From Clarkia xantiana subsp. parviflora (taxonomy: Eukaryota; Streptophyta; Magnoliopsida; Myrtales; Onagraceae), in NCBI GenBank assembly GCA_036873135.1, contig JAPTYO010000018.1, forward strand, positions 13,073,503 through 13,137,502: DNA of 64,000 nucleotides, in the 5' to 3' direction. The position numbers and the translations under genes are program-made. Under the pieces are notes generated by a model. It saw nothing but the letters and a program-made list of their open reading frames with translations, searched no databases and had not been told where the DNA came from. How positions within the stretch are numbered: the first letter of the stretch is position 1; every line of letters begins with the position of its first letter. This document shows, piece after piece, positions 11,405 through 22,890 of the stretch.

Positions 11405-13630
11405 TTATAGCATTTTCGGGAAGCCACCTGGTCGCCCTTGACCTCTCCGACTCTGTGGTCGGTCGGGAACTTCATCTTCTGGTGCACTATCGAGGCGACC
11501 GCCATCGGAGGAGTAATAGTGGTCCTCCCGATAATCGCGTTGTAGGTCCCCGCGGAATTAACCACAACAAACTCCACGTTCCTCCTTTCTGATTTCCACC
11601 CGCTACCAAACTCCACTGGTAAGGTGATTACTCCTATCGGATAGGAGGTTGAGCCAGAGAACCCGACCATCGGGAAGTTCGCCTCCTTTAGATCTTTCTT
11701 CGTTTTTCCCATAGCCTCTAGCGCGTCCATGAATAGAATGTCGGAGGAGCTTCCTCCGTCGATTATAATTCTCTTCATTTTGAACCCGTCTACATCCAAG
11801 GTTACCACCAAGGCATCATCGTGCGGAGTCTCCACGCCTATGAGGTCTTCCGACGAGAAGGAGATTACCATCTCTTCTTTCAAGGTCCAGGATCGGGACC
11901 TCTTACCCAACACCACTGCTGTAGGGATTCTAGAGGCATAGACCTCTCGGGCGGATGAGGTATCACCTCCAGCAGCAAACCCTCCATGAATCACGTTGAT
12001 AGTGCCCCGCCTCTCCTTGCGAGCACCGGATGACTCTGGATCGGTTCTCTTCTTTTTTGGGGACCGGTCGCGGGATCGGGAACGGGACCGCGATCGGGAT
12101 CGAGAGCGGGATCGACACCGCTTATCCCCGACGAATTCCTTAAGCTTCCCCTTCTGGATCAGCTTTTCAATCTCCTTCTTCAGTTCCCGACAGTGATTGG
12201 TGTCGTGACCATTTGCGCGGTGAAATCGGCAGTAGCGATCCGTGCGAGATCCCAAGAATTCTCCATCCTTCTTTGGGGGGTACCTGGAGATACCTTGTCG
12301 TTCCATGACTGTCAGCACCTCCGCCATGGAGCAGTTGAGAGGAATGTCGAGATCCTCCCGCTTATCCTTCCTTGAAGAACGCCTATCGTCCCTCCGATCC
12401 GGACGGCCTCGATTCTTGCTACTGTCGGGTTTACCCTTTGACTTACGATCGTCGAAAGGTTTAACCGACTGCTTTCCTTTGTTCGACTTTGGGGGCTCCA
12501 GTTCTCCCGCGGCTATCTTCGACTCCTGGACATCGATCTGCCGTTTCACCCTCTTCTGTAATGCCTCCATATTCCACACAGCTTTCTCGGCCACGCTGTG
12601 CATCAGGTCGGAGCCATAGGGGGCTATCAGGTTCCGAATGAAGGTACGGATGGTTTCGCCCTCCGAAATTTCTTCGTCGATCTCTGCCACACTGGCCGTG
12701 TACCGTTGGTAATAATGAGCTAGTGATTCGTCGGGCCTCTGCACCACCTGGGTCAGGGACCTCACGCTCTTCAATAAACGTCTCCGACCCTGGTACTGCT
12801 GAATGAATCGATCATGCATATCTGCCCAGCAAGTGATGCAGCCTGGGGGTAGACTAAAGAACCAGGTCAGGGCTCTTTCTCCAAGTGTGTTTGGGAACAG
12901 CGTACACACTATGTCTTCACTCGGGGCTCTTCCCAGACACGCCATAAGGTGTTTCTGGACATGACGAACCGGATCTCCTTCGCCATCGTACTCCTTTATC
13001 GTGGGGATGCCTAGCCCAGGCGGGGCTAGGGTGTCGATGAGTCGGGGAACGAAGGGATGAGTGGATCGATCCCTTAGCTCCGACACCAACGGCTTCTGTT
13101 CTCCCATGCAGATGTTCACGATCTTTACCACCTAGTCGGGAGTGATGGGACCATTCAGGGGAATGGTCCTGTGCTGTACTGGTCCGGGCCCATCAACCAC
13201 GAACCTCTCCGGCTGACCGGATGCTCTACTCCCGTCCTGGCCTCGGGGCGAGGCTTCCTGTGCGTTCCGACCCTCTGTTGGCGGGGCCACTTACTCCAAC
13301 GGGGGCATCTCCTCCTGCCTCCTTGCAGCCTCTCTCCGATCCAAGAGAGCCTCTACGGCCGCCAGAAACATGGGCATGGCTTCCGCCACGGCCCTTGTCA
13401 AGTCTGTAGCTGGGAGAGCCTCCTGCCCCCTGTTGCCCTGATGCTGAGGAGCAATATTTTTGGGATCTCCATTGTGCCCCCCTGTCTGGGAGAGCTCAGC
13501 CGGGGGATGGTTCTGGTTTTCCTCCTGTTCTGGTACTAAATCCAGATTCGTTGCAGCGGGGTGACGGGAACCACCGGATTGTCCCTGTCTTCTGTGCTTG
13601 CCAGCCGCCATTGATCGAGTAGAAGGCATA
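11405..13630 (-). pseudogene. D gag and aspartic protease
   Basis: One frame from about 13630 is broken by TAA at 13291-13293 and TAG at 13132-13134; otherwise it stays aligned. The N-terminus is polar, with a short helix-rich segment (FLAAVEALLDRR). The capsid part has WFFSLPPGCITCW and FIQQYQGRRRLL. Then come a basic stretch, a CHHC nucleocapsid knuckle (CRFHRANGHDTNHC), an RS-dipeptide run (about 12045-12115) and the protease with IIIDGGSSSDILF. The usual DTG/DSG triad reads DGG, common in this group. The protease ends near GEVKGDQVAS before the frame changes to RT. Confidence 0.9.
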
Positions 13631-13648
13631 TCAGCTTTTTGTTTGTTT

Positions 13649-13665
13649 CCCACAGACGGCGCCAA
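13649..13665 (-). other. D primer binding site
   Basis: Read on the minus strand just inside the 5' LTR: TTGGCGCCGTCTGTGGG. TGGCGCCGT matches the 3' end expected for plant tRNA-Asp (family knowledge, not a search); the remainder diverges. Confidence 0.8.
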
Positions 13666-14362
13666 TGTTGGATCACGGTGGAACTCCGGTACGGACTTTG
13701 ACGGCAATCCTAGCTCCTTAGCTCCACGCAATCCTGCAAGAGGGGATAGACCGGGCGGTGACCCAGAATCCCTCTCCGATGCTTAAATGAGTATCTCGTA
13801 TGACTGGCAAGCAGTAATCTCAAAGTGTACTGAATTCAACGTTAATGTTCTGAGGTGATCTCTTGCCCTTTTATAGGCAAAGAGATGCCTCAGGTACCTG
13901 GCGAACCGTTGGGGATGGTTAGCCCGTATACCGCATATCTCGGATGTGATCTCGCGTATCTCAGCCATGCCCCGCGTATCTCGGCCACGCTCCGTGTATC
14001 TTAACCACGTTCCGCGTATCTCGGCCACGCCCCGCATATCTTGGCCTTATCCTCTGATAATCGAGTCCCGACTCCCGTCGGGGACTCTAGAGTTATCTCG
14101 TTGTGTCACCGCTCGGGGCCCCTCGTCATCGTGACAGGGCCAATCATTCTCAGGGATTCATCATCGGGGCCTACTTAAAGGCTTCTCATCGGGGGCTTCC
14201 AGCTCCACTGTCGGGACCGACTCTGTCGGGTCCTTGCCTTGTCGGGACTCCCTTCGTCGGGACCCTTCTCCTAGGTCATCTTGACCTTCATTTTGGGCCT
14301 GGTGGGTCTGTTTGCCGTTTCCTCCCCGTTAAAGGGCCTGACGGCTGTAATCGAACCCATCA
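13666..14362 (-). repeat. D 5' LTR
   Basis: 697 bp partner of 3489-4185 and the transcribing LTR of D. Minus-strand TATA box (TATAAAA) at 13869-13875. It is followed by the target duplication ACAGC at 14363-14367, then by X tandem repeats. Confidence 0.93.
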
Positions 14363-14367
14363 ACAGC
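14363..14367. other. Target site duplication of D, right copy (ACAGC)
   Basis: Matches 3484-3488. Removing D rejoins the X array in register at the core ACAGC of the repeat unit. Confidence 0.9.
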
Positions 14368-15060
14368 CACCCTCCAAACGGCTAAAGATAAAAGAGTGAC
14401 TCCGCGAATCCTGTGAGGGCGGGAAAATAAAAAGGGCCACAGTCGTCCCTAAAACGACTACAAAATGAAGGGCCACAGCCACCCTCCAAACGACTACATA
14501 TAAAAGAGTGACCCCGCGAATCTTGTAAGGGCGGAAAAATAAAAAATGGCCACAGTCGTCCCTAAAACGACTACAAAATAAATGGCCACAACCACCCTTC
14601 AAACGGCTACAGATATAGAACACTCTCGCAACATTGAAGGAGGGAAATGAGTGAAAGGGCCACAGCCACCCCTAAATTGGCTACCAACAAAGAGTGTTCC
14701 TCGAATCCTGAGAGGATGGGAGATTGTTGAAAGGGCCATAGCCACCCTCAAAATGGCTACATATATAGAGTATTCTCGTGAATCTTGTAGGCCGGGAAAT
14801 CATTTGAAAGGGCCACAGCCACCCTTAAAATGGCTACAAATCGAAAGAGCACTCCCGGAACATCGACGATGGAAATAAATGAAAGGGCCACAACCACCCT
14901 CCAAATGACTACAAATCAAAAGAGCTCTCGCGACATTGAAGACGGTGAGAAAAGGATCACAGCCACCCTCCAAATGGCTACAAATACTCTTGCATCGAGA
15001 CGGGAAATTAAGTACGGGTCACAGCCACCGTTTAATCGGCTACCAAAAAAAAGCGCTTCC
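14368..15060. repeat. Element X tandem array, right part (GGGCCACAGCCACCC units)
   Basis: About ten units of 60-75 bp with the core GGGCCACAGCCACCC, a GGCTAC block and an 'AAGAGTG/AAGAGCACTC' spacer. The first few units (14368-14600) are the most alike, suggesting local recent duplication. Open frames across it are by-products of the repeat. Confidence 0.85.
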
Positions 15061-15344
15061 GTTAGGTTGAAAACCCGAAAGGGCAGCCTAGGCAAAATTA
15101 GGAAATGAGGGGCATGATAGCAAATTCAGAAATTTCAATCATGGCAAAAGGAGAGAAAATAAAATCCCGATGGAATAAAAAACCCAATGGGCAATCCATG
15201 CAAAAATTAGGAAAACCGAGGGGAATGCTCACGATCTAAAATTCTGACCGTGGCAAAAAGAGAGAATATGAGTGATTAAAAAAAAAAAAATCCCGCTAAG
15301 TTGTCGCGTCATGCGCAGTTTAGGCAAAAATTAGGGACATGCAT
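15061..15344. repeat. Diverged 90-100 bp units of element X
   Basis: Three degenerate copies of a block with 'cccgttaggttgaaaaccc', 'caaaattagg' and 'aggggcatg'. A similar block is at 3115-3200, and the whole stretch is matched in inverted orientation at 18146-18430. No gene seen. Confidence 0.6.
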
Positions 15345-16160
15345 TCAAGTCGTCAAGCCACTCGAGGCCCTTATCCAACGGACGCTACTAGAGGCATTTC
15401 TCCGACATACGCCACTAGAGGCTCTTCTCTGACGGACGCCATTAGAGGCTCTTCTCCAACAGACGCCAGTAGGGGCTATTTTCAAAATACTCGCCACTGG
15501 AGGCCTTACTTTCTGCATCGCCACTGGAGGCTTTACTTTCTGCATCGCCGACGGAGACACCGCCAACAGGGACACCGCCAACCCAGGCTTTACTTTCCCG
15601 CACGCCACTGGAGGCTTTACTTTTCTACACGCCACTGGAGGCTTTACTTTCCCGCACGCCACTGGAGGCTTTACTTTCCCGCACGCCACTGGAGGCTTTA
15701 CTTTTCTGCACGCCACTGGAGGCTTTACTTTTCCGCACGCCACTGGAGGCTTTACTTTTCTGCACGCCACTGGAGGCTTTACTTTCCCGCACGCCACTAG
15801 AGACTTAACTTTTATGCACGGCACTGGAGGCTTTACTTTCCCGCACACCACTGGAGGCTTTACTTTTCTGCACGCCACTGGAGGCTTTACTTTCCCGCAC
15901 GCCACTGGAGGGTTTACTTTTCTGCACACCACTGGAGGCTTTACTTTCCGCACCGCCACTGGAGGCTTTTCCTTGTCGCACGCCACTGGAGGCATCGTCG
16001 ATCGAGGTCTTTACTTTCTGCACCGCCAACGGAGGCACCGCCAACAGGGGCACCGCCGACCGAGGCTTTACTTTTCCGCACCGCCACTGGAGGCTTTAAT
16101 TTCTGCATCACTAATGGAGGCACCGCCTACAGGCGTCCCGCCGACAGAGGTTTTATCTTT
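15345..16160. repeat. 27 bp tandem array of element X
   Basis: Roughly 25-30 copies of a unit such as CGCCACTGGAGGCTTTACTT plus 7 bp (TCCCGCA or TTCTGCA alternate). 27 is a multiple of three, so both strands stay open with nine-residue repeats (HWRLYF.AR on plus, ACGKVKPPV or similar on minus). Flanking copies at 15345-15560 and 15990-16160 are more diverged. It ends about 130 bp before the X polypurine tract, in the same place as the 3' arrays of Tat elements. Confidence 0.9.
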
Positions 16161-16290
16161 CCGCACCAGAATAAGCATATGGGCCACCTTGAAGACTTTG
16201 AAAAATTGGAAAAGAATATACTTTCTGGTCAAAATCAGTGTTTCTTCATCTTTGGACAAACCCCTTCGAACACGTTCAACGGGAGTCCGT

Positions 16291-16306
16291 CCAAAGAGGG
16301 GCAAAC
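16291..16306 (+). other. Element X polypurine tract
   Basis: CCAAAGAGGGGCAAAC directly precedes TGTAAACACTCG, which looks like an LTR start. This orients X on the plus strand, with its body to the left and its 3' LTR to the right. The 130 bases before it hold nothing recognisable. Confidence 0.65.
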
Positions 16307-16953
16307 TGTAAACACTCGATTTTGACCCGGACGTAACGACGTTACACATGATACGTCAAATTCCGGACGCGTCAAGCCACAAAGTCTCCAAAAATGCTCA
16401 ATGGCACATTAGGGAAATTATTATAAAATATATTTTAAATTATTTCGAATTTATTTAATATTTTCGGAATATTTAAAAATATATATATAATAATTAGTTT
16501 TTTTTATTTTAGAAGATTATCTGTAAAATATTTATCTCCAGATATTATTTTTTATTCAAAAAAAATGTTTATCTGTAAAGATAAATATCCTTAGGAATAT
16601 TCTCTAGATTAATTATCTGTTAGCATTTTTTATTTAAATTTTATCTGTAATCTAGACTAGGTTTTTAGTATAAATAGGGGTCTAGGTTTACATTGTAAAG
16701 GACACAAAAAAAAAACACCAAAACATCAATAATACATTATTTCTCGGAGTCTGCGCGATTTTTGTACTCTAGTGCTCAAGAAAAGTTTTTTTTTTTTTTT
16801 TCATTGGCCGCTCCCCCCACCTTCCTGGGCACCCGTGAACCACTTACAGCCGACCAACCTCCACCAGCGACAACATCACCGCCAGCTCCGGCCCCGTCGC
16901 CCGCCGTCCCTGCCGGTGACCATGCCGGTGGCCACGCCTGCGCAACCCTCTTC

Positions 16954-17024
<71 letters not shown>

Positions 17025-18145
17025 GGTGACCACTGCAACCCGTACCGTCGCCGCCTGCTATCCCGGTGCTGCGCCTCCCGTCGTCCTCGACCGCTCCTGG
17101 TATCGCCACCGTCCAGCCCAAGTCCACCCGACCTCCAGTGCTTCCTCTTCGGTCCGCCCGTCCGGTAGCTCTTCAAACCTCCTCATCCCCACATCGATTG
17201 GACCGTGACCGACCACCGGGACTCCATTCATCTCGCCGGCTCGACTTCACCAACCCCAGTCCAGACCTCCACCAGCTGCTGTCGTTTCGGACCCGGTTTC
17301 CCAGACCAGCCCTGGCGACGCTCAGCCCAGTCAGCCCGAGTCATCTCGTCGTCCCGTTGCTGCGCCACACCACCGATCGGACCACCAGCCTTTGCCTGCC
17401 CGCGACCGTTCTGCTGCGCCACCTCATGCCGGTGACCACCAGTCACCTCGACCTTCGCGAACTTTACCGGACCACTCCGTCCCTGACGTTGCTTCTGTCC
17501 GCACCAATTGAACCTCGCCGCCCATCCCCGACATCGCTCTTTTATGATTACGGCCTGGTCCTTCCCTCGGTCACCGGGCACCAACCCGAGCTGTCCACCG
17601 TACTCCATTCAGCAGTCATCGACGTTGCAGTCTTTGCTGTGCTGGTGGTCATCCATCCTCCTGTGCAAATCGTGCTGTACTGGTGTAGCCACCCATCGTC
17701 CTGTGCATCTAAGGAGTTGCAATATCACTTTTTTTTTTATCATATTATTATTATTATTATATTACTTTATAAATTATTATATTATATTAGATTTAGTTTG
17801 AATTTTTAAATCAAATTAATTTAGGTTAATTAGGATTTAGTTACTTAAGTTATACTTGTGTGTTGGATAAATATTATAATTTTAATAATTTCATTCTCAC
17901 TTAGATCATAATTAATCTTTAGATTTAGATTAATAATTGAAATGTTATTTTAGTAGAATTAATTTGATATAAATAACTTTAAATATTGATTAGTGATTAA
18001 TTAAATGATAAATGGTAAATTATGTATATTCATCATGTTAGTTGTGCCGATTTAATTATATATGATAACCGTTAATATTATTAGATTTAATTATATATGA
18101 TAACCGTTAATATTCATCATGTTAGTTGTGCCGATTTAATTATAT
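16307..18145 (+). repeat. Element X 3' LTR (start certain, right end unresolved)
   Basis: It begins TGTAAACACTCGATTTTGACC after the polypurine tract. A TATA box (TATAAATA, 16669-16676) lies about 360 bp in, followed by an A-run and a GC-rich 800 bp stretch (16800-17700) with a CT microsatellite at 16950-17022. Then comes an AT-rich tail (17723-18145) holding a repeated block with AATTATATATGATAACCG. I could not find a terminal CA with a matching target duplication, so the LTR may end anywhere before the inverted X copy at about 18146. Open frames in the GC-rich part are low-complexity and not called. Confidence 0.5.
16950..17022. repeat. CT dinucleotide microsatellite
   Basis: A nearly pure CT run of about 70 bases within the GC-rich part of the X LTR. 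It produces long artefactual Leu/Ser and Arg/Glu frames. Confidence 0.95.
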
Positions 18146-19701
18146 ATGAATGTTTGTCCCTAATTTTTGCCTAAATTGCGCATGTTGCGACAACATAGCG
18201 GTATCTTTCTTTTTTAGAATTTCTCTCTTATTCTCTCCTTTTGCAATGGTCGAATTTGAGAGATTGTCGACCGTGCCCCTCAGTTTCCCTAATTTTTCCA
18301 TGGACTACCTCTTGAGGTTTTCAATCCACCGATTTCCTCTCCTTTTTCCATGATTGCAATTTATGGATTTTGCAATCATACCCCTCATTTCCTGATTTTG
18401 TCTAGGCCGCCATTTCGGGTTTTCAACCTAGCGGAAGCACTCTTTATTTGGTAGCCGATTAATGGATGGTTGTGACACTCTCAATTATTTTCCATTGTAG
18501 TAGATCTTCTTTTCAGTATTCAATTTTGGGTTGATTGTAGCCCTTTCTTTATTTCCCGCCTCGATGCGAGAGTATTTGCAGCCGTTTGGAGGGTGGCCAT
18601 GTCCCTTTCCACACCGTATTCAATGTTGTGTGAGCTCTTTTAATTTGTAGCCATTTGGAGGTAGCTGTGGCCCTTTATTCGTTGTCTCTGATACATGAGT
18701 ACTTCTATCTTGTAGCCGTTTGGAGGCTGGTTGTGGCCCTTTCAAATATTTCCCACGCTTACCAAATTTGTAGGGATTTGCTATTTGTATGTAGCCATTT
18801 TAAAGTTGACTGTGGCCCTTTTAAATAATTTCCCTACCTCACAAGATTCACGGGAATACTTTGTATATGTAGCCATTTTGAGGGTTGCTGTGGCCCTTTT
18901 TTATTCTCCCGCCCTTACTGGGTTCGCGGGGTCACTCTTTTATTTGTAGCCGTTTGGTGGGTGACTGTGGCCCTTTCACATATTTCCCACTTTTGATGTT
19001 GTGGGGGCCCTCTTTATTTGTAGCCATTTAAAGGGTGGTTGTGACATTTCTTTGTAGTCGTTGTAGGGACGACTGTGGCCCTTTTTTATTTTTAGTTGAT
19101 TTAGGGACAACTGTGACCCTTTATTTCTTCACTGCTCTCACAAGATTTGCATGAACACTCTCTATTTTTTTGAAGCCAATTGAAGGGCGACTATGACCCT
19201 AAGAAAATGAGTTCCTTTTTTTTTTACAGCTTACCTTTTGCCATAACTGCCCTGTGGATTTTCAGTCATGCCCATCTCCCTAACTCTTGCGTAGGTCGCC
19301 TTTACAAGTTTTCAACCTAGCAGGAATTTATTTATTTTTTTTACTTTTTTCCTTTTTTGAAAAGAACATTACAGGAAGTAATCAACAACAATTATTTTAC
19401 ATGCCCCTAATGGAAAATTGAAATCACTTGAATCCACGTAACATCTCCTAGATGAGGACTCGGCTGCTCGAGTTAAATAATTGAATCATGTTAGTGTCTT
19501 GAATTGTGTATCATCTGATGGACGACACTGACCATAATTTTTTCCTATCTTGACTTCATTGGCATATTCGACGTTAACGGGATACTCGATTCCTTTAAGT
19601 GATCTGGTCATGCTCGTTCTCAATAGGGGATGACCCACGGTTAGCACACAAATTGTATTAAGCTTGTTGCGAGCTGGATGAATACCCTGGCTAGGGTAGG
19701 A
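18146..19701 (-). repeat. Inverted copy of part of element X
   Basis: Read on the minus strand, this aligns with 2690-3488 joined to 14368-15344. It starts (right to left) with the gene-like region, passes through the GGCTAC/GGGCCACAG array (about 18440-19210) and ends in the TTTGCCTAAATTGCGCATG block, the complement of 15300-15340. D is absent here, which fits D being a later insertion in the other copy. Identity is moderate with many small indels. The copy is cut at 19702 by element E. No gene seen. Confidence 0.75.
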
Positions 19702-20252
19702 TGTAATCACTATGACGCAGCGAAAAAGATGTGCACATACCTTAAACCTTTTCCGCAGTCCCAAGATCTTGCTGAGGGAGTTCTCGATCCACCAGACGGA
19801 ACCCGTAGAGGTTCTTGTTAAGGAAGCCCTACGCGGTATAGTCTCCACAGCAAAGCCTCTGATCGATTCTTGGCAGGGACAGATCTTTTGGAATGTTTTG
19901 CTCAAAGAAAATTGGCATACCTTTGGTGTTGGTGAGGTTCGGCCGAAATTAGTGTGTATTAGGGAGGAGGGTTTTCTCTCAAATCACCACAAATGAGGAA
20001 TTTTGAATTAACCTAATAAAATCCCTAACAGTCCCAATTTATAGGAGAGCAAAGTGGACAAAAGTCTACTCTGCCCATACACATGTTTCGGCCGACCTTG
20101 GTGTATAAAGGAGGCCCAATTTTGGGCCTCTCATGTCAATTGGGATTTGGGTCAAGCCCAATTTCCCTAATGTGACATTTACCCAATTTCTTAGGTAACA
20201 TATACATATTAATGGGCTTCCATTTACAGCGCCCAATCATTATATGCTAACA
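19702..20252 (-). repeat. E 3' LTR
   Basis: About 551 bp. On the minus strand it starts TGTTAGCATATAATG and ends ATTACA. It aligns with 27469-28103 but lacks roughly 65 bp at its 3' end. A good palindrome-like motif TTTCGGCCGA is repeated in this LTR family. Confidence 0.85.
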
Positions 20253-20266
20253 CCTCCCACTTGCCG
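20253..20266 (-). other. E polypurine tract
   Basis: On the minus strand GGCAAGTGGGAGG directly precedes the LTR start TGTTAGC, confirming orientation. Confidence 0.8.
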
Positions 20267-21348
20267 GAATGGGAGGGTGCTTGTTAATGTATTTTTGTCT
20301 TAATCGCATCAACATTTCACTCTTCTGATCTTTCCCCAGCTTCCGTATAGTTCATACGAGGTTTGCCGTGCGACTGGGGCATCGTGCTACTCATCTGTTA
20401 GGAGTCTTGTAGCGCCAGCGGAACGTTGATTCCCTATCTCAAATCAACCTGTTAAAAACATCAGATTGTATCGCACTATATCCTAGGTCAACTATTAATT
20501 ATCTAATTTCCCAGTTTCCACAAAGGAATACTTCTCCAAGGCATCCGTACAAGTATTCACAACCTTCAACTAATATCCGGTTGGTGTCCACCTAGTGAAT
20601 ACAAGATTTGGTGAACTTGACCATCCCCGTCGCTCATATCCTTAGTCAAACCCAACCGGTTTCCAAAGACGTGGTTACCTTGCCTTTTTCTTAAGCACTG
20701 CGCTCATACACCGGGAAGCGAACATTGAGCCTGACCGATATGAGTTCTGAGTCCATGAGGATACTTCGGGTGCCTCTTCATAAGGCTCCCTGGATCAATC
20801 ACACGCTCGAGGTGAAGAAGTTTGCGCCCATCCGAATCTCGAGGATTCTACCTAGCACAACCGAGCATGACCCCGTGGTCAAACATAACACGCGTAGTAT
20901 GAAGCACGCGTCGATAGCATACCCAAACATCGTCAGGTGTGAGATATGTCAATGATGTTATCGCAGATTTTCATTTGGCTCAGAATGTGGTTAATGACGA
21001 ACAGAGTTCATCACCGACGATGTGCAAAACGAATATCATGTCGTGTTACTCTGAAACCATATGATCGTTTTGCGTAACCAAGTTTATGAAAGTGGTTCTT
21101 AGCTAGTCTTGCTTCGGCAGAGGACCTCCTCTCCTACAAGACGACCGTGCCCGTGTGACAAGGCAATACCCACATTCGACATAATTTAAGCAGAGTAATG
21201 CGTCCTCATACGACTTAGTTTATAGACCGTAAAATCCGATGTAATCAAACATTATGATGTCGATAAATCATAAATCGAATTGCAATTCTCTCATTTATAA
21301 AAAATGTAACTTTCAATTATCAAAATGTTATCACAGATACGCCCACTT
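20267..21348. other. E 3' untranslated region
   Basis: About 1.1 kb between RNase H and the polypurine tract. I see no open frame that matches a known protein on either strand; the 76-codon frame at 20725-20955 has no recognisable features. The region is of ordinary composition with no array. A long 3' untranslated region is unremarkable in copia elements. Confidence 0.5.
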
Positions 21349-22890
21349 TTAAACCCTACGCAATCCAAGAAGTTTAACATGCTTTTCAAATATCTCTCTG
21401 CATAATGGTTTAGTTAATGGGTCCGCAACCATATCATCAGTGGGTGAGTATTCTAAAGTTATTATATTAGCTTCTACCATTGATTTAGCATAATTATATT
21501 TCACATAATTGTGTTTAGTCCTACTATGGTACTTTGGATTCTTTACTGCCACAATAGCTGCCTGACTGTCAGAGTACACCTTCACAGGCTTACTCCCGAC
21601 ATCGCCACCAAGCAGCGCAGTAAGAAGCATTTTCAGCCAGACCGCTTCATGTGCATTTTAGGAGAGAGCAACGAATTCTGATTCCATCGTAGACAGCGTG
21701 ACACAGTATTGCTTCTTGTTTGTCCATGAAATGGCAGCATCAGCAAGGAGAAACACTCCTCCTGTGGTGGACTTACAATCGTCTTGATCGCCACCATGGT
21801 CGGCGTCACTAAATCCGGTCAATTCTAACTTCCAACCCTCAGAGCACAGTACATAGTCGGCAGTACCTTTCAGATATCGTATGATCCACTTTAAGGCTTG
21901 TAAATATTGATAGCCAGGGTCTGATTGGAATCTTGCTACTAGGCCCGCAGCGTAACAGATGTCCGGACGAGTGCAAAGCATGGCGTACATGAGACTTCCG
22001 ACCATGCTTAAATACTATGCACTCCTAAACTGTTCACGCTCTTGCTGGTTCTTCGGGCCGTCACGTTTTGACAATGCGCACCCGAATACTACAGGCGTCT
22101 CCACGGGTTTGGCGTCTTGTAATCTAAACTTTTTCAACGGTTTGTTTATGTAGGCTTCCTGATATAGACACAATCTCCGGGCGGCACGATCTCTAGAATT
22201 TTTAATGTTCAAGATATATGTAGCCTCTCCCATGTCTTTCATCTCAAATACAGATGCCAACCGGGACTTTGATTTATGCATGAAACTCACATCGTTCGCA
22301 GCAATGAGTATATCATCCACGTATAAAGTTAAGATGACGTACTTAGACTCAGAGGTCTTTGTATTAAGCACGGATCCTCGTGGAGATTCATGAATCCGTT
22401 TCCAACGATTTCCTCGTGGAATCTGCGGTACCATTGTCGAGACGATTGTTTAAGACCGTAAATGGATCTTTGGAGTTTACAAACTTTAAGTTCGTTACCA
22501 GGAGTAATGAAACCCTCTGGTTGCTCCATATAGATCTTTTCCTCCAAGTTTCCGTTGAGGAATGCGGTCTTAACATCCATTTGGTGCAGCTCTAGATCGA
22601 GGCATGCGACCAGGGCTAGGATTGCCCTAACTGTGGTGTACCGCACAGTCGGTGAGTATGTCTCATCAAAGTCCACTCCGTGAAGCTGTGTGTATCCTTT
22701 TGCAACTAATCGAGCTTTGTATCGCTCGACATTTCCATTAGCAGTGAGTTTCAATTTCTAAACCCACTTAGCCCCTATGGCCCTGCGGTTAGCAGGTAAA
22801 TCAACTAAAGACCATACAAAATTGGCTTTCATTGAGGCGATCTCTTCCTCCATTTCTTTCCTCCATTCCTTCGCTTGAGGTCATTTCAAC
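21349..22890 (-). pseudogene. E reverse transcriptase and RNase H (copia type)
   Basis: Going leftward: an RT start with the IGAKWV-type block near 22760, [38 protein letters not shown], the catalytic LYVDDILIA, then MVGSLMYAMLCTRPD and the RNase H with SDADHGGDQDDCKST, TLSTMESEFVAL and YSDSQAAI..HSRTKH. Lesions: TAG at about 22757-22759, a frameshift near 22375 just before the YVDD block, TAG just upstream of 22005, and TAA near 21658. Apart from these the alignment is continuous, so decay is by point changes. It cannot make a functional enzyme. Confidence 0.92.

Larger units (their letters stand above)
3489..14362 (-). mobile_element. Element D: structurally complete Tat-lineage Ty3/gypsy LTR retrotransposon
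   Basis: D is 10.9 kb, with two 697 bp LTRs starting TG and ending CA, 5 bp duplications (ACAGC), a tRNA-Asp-like primer site inside the right LTR and a polypurine tract inside the left LTR. Gag, protease, RT, RNase H, a second RNase H and integrase are read leftward. The dual RNase H, the CHHC gag knuckle, an antisense extra gene and a 3' tandem array place it in the Tat group. By eye the LTRs differ at about 11 positions (about 98.4% identity), so insertion is fairly recent; about 0.6 million years would follow from an assumed rate of 1.3e-8 per site per year. Gag-pol carries several disabling lesions, so it is not autonomous. Confidence 0.93.

Noticed and set aside
14360..14623. 87-codon minus-strand frame with repeated RLxGGCGH
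   Set aside because: Follows the GGGCCACAGCCACCC array; repeat artefact.
15339..15995. 153- and 216-codon frames with nine-residue repeats
   Set aside because: Product of the 27 bp tandem array; no start context or non-repeat domain.
16762..17809. GC-rich frames of 148-247 codons, possible host gene fragment
   Set aside because: Low complexity (CT run, Pro/Ser/Leu-rich), several overlapping frames equally open, located in the X LTR, no recognisable domain.
20725..20955. 76-codon frame in the 3' region of E
   Set aside because: Lies in a noncoding part of a copia element and lacks any family match that I know.
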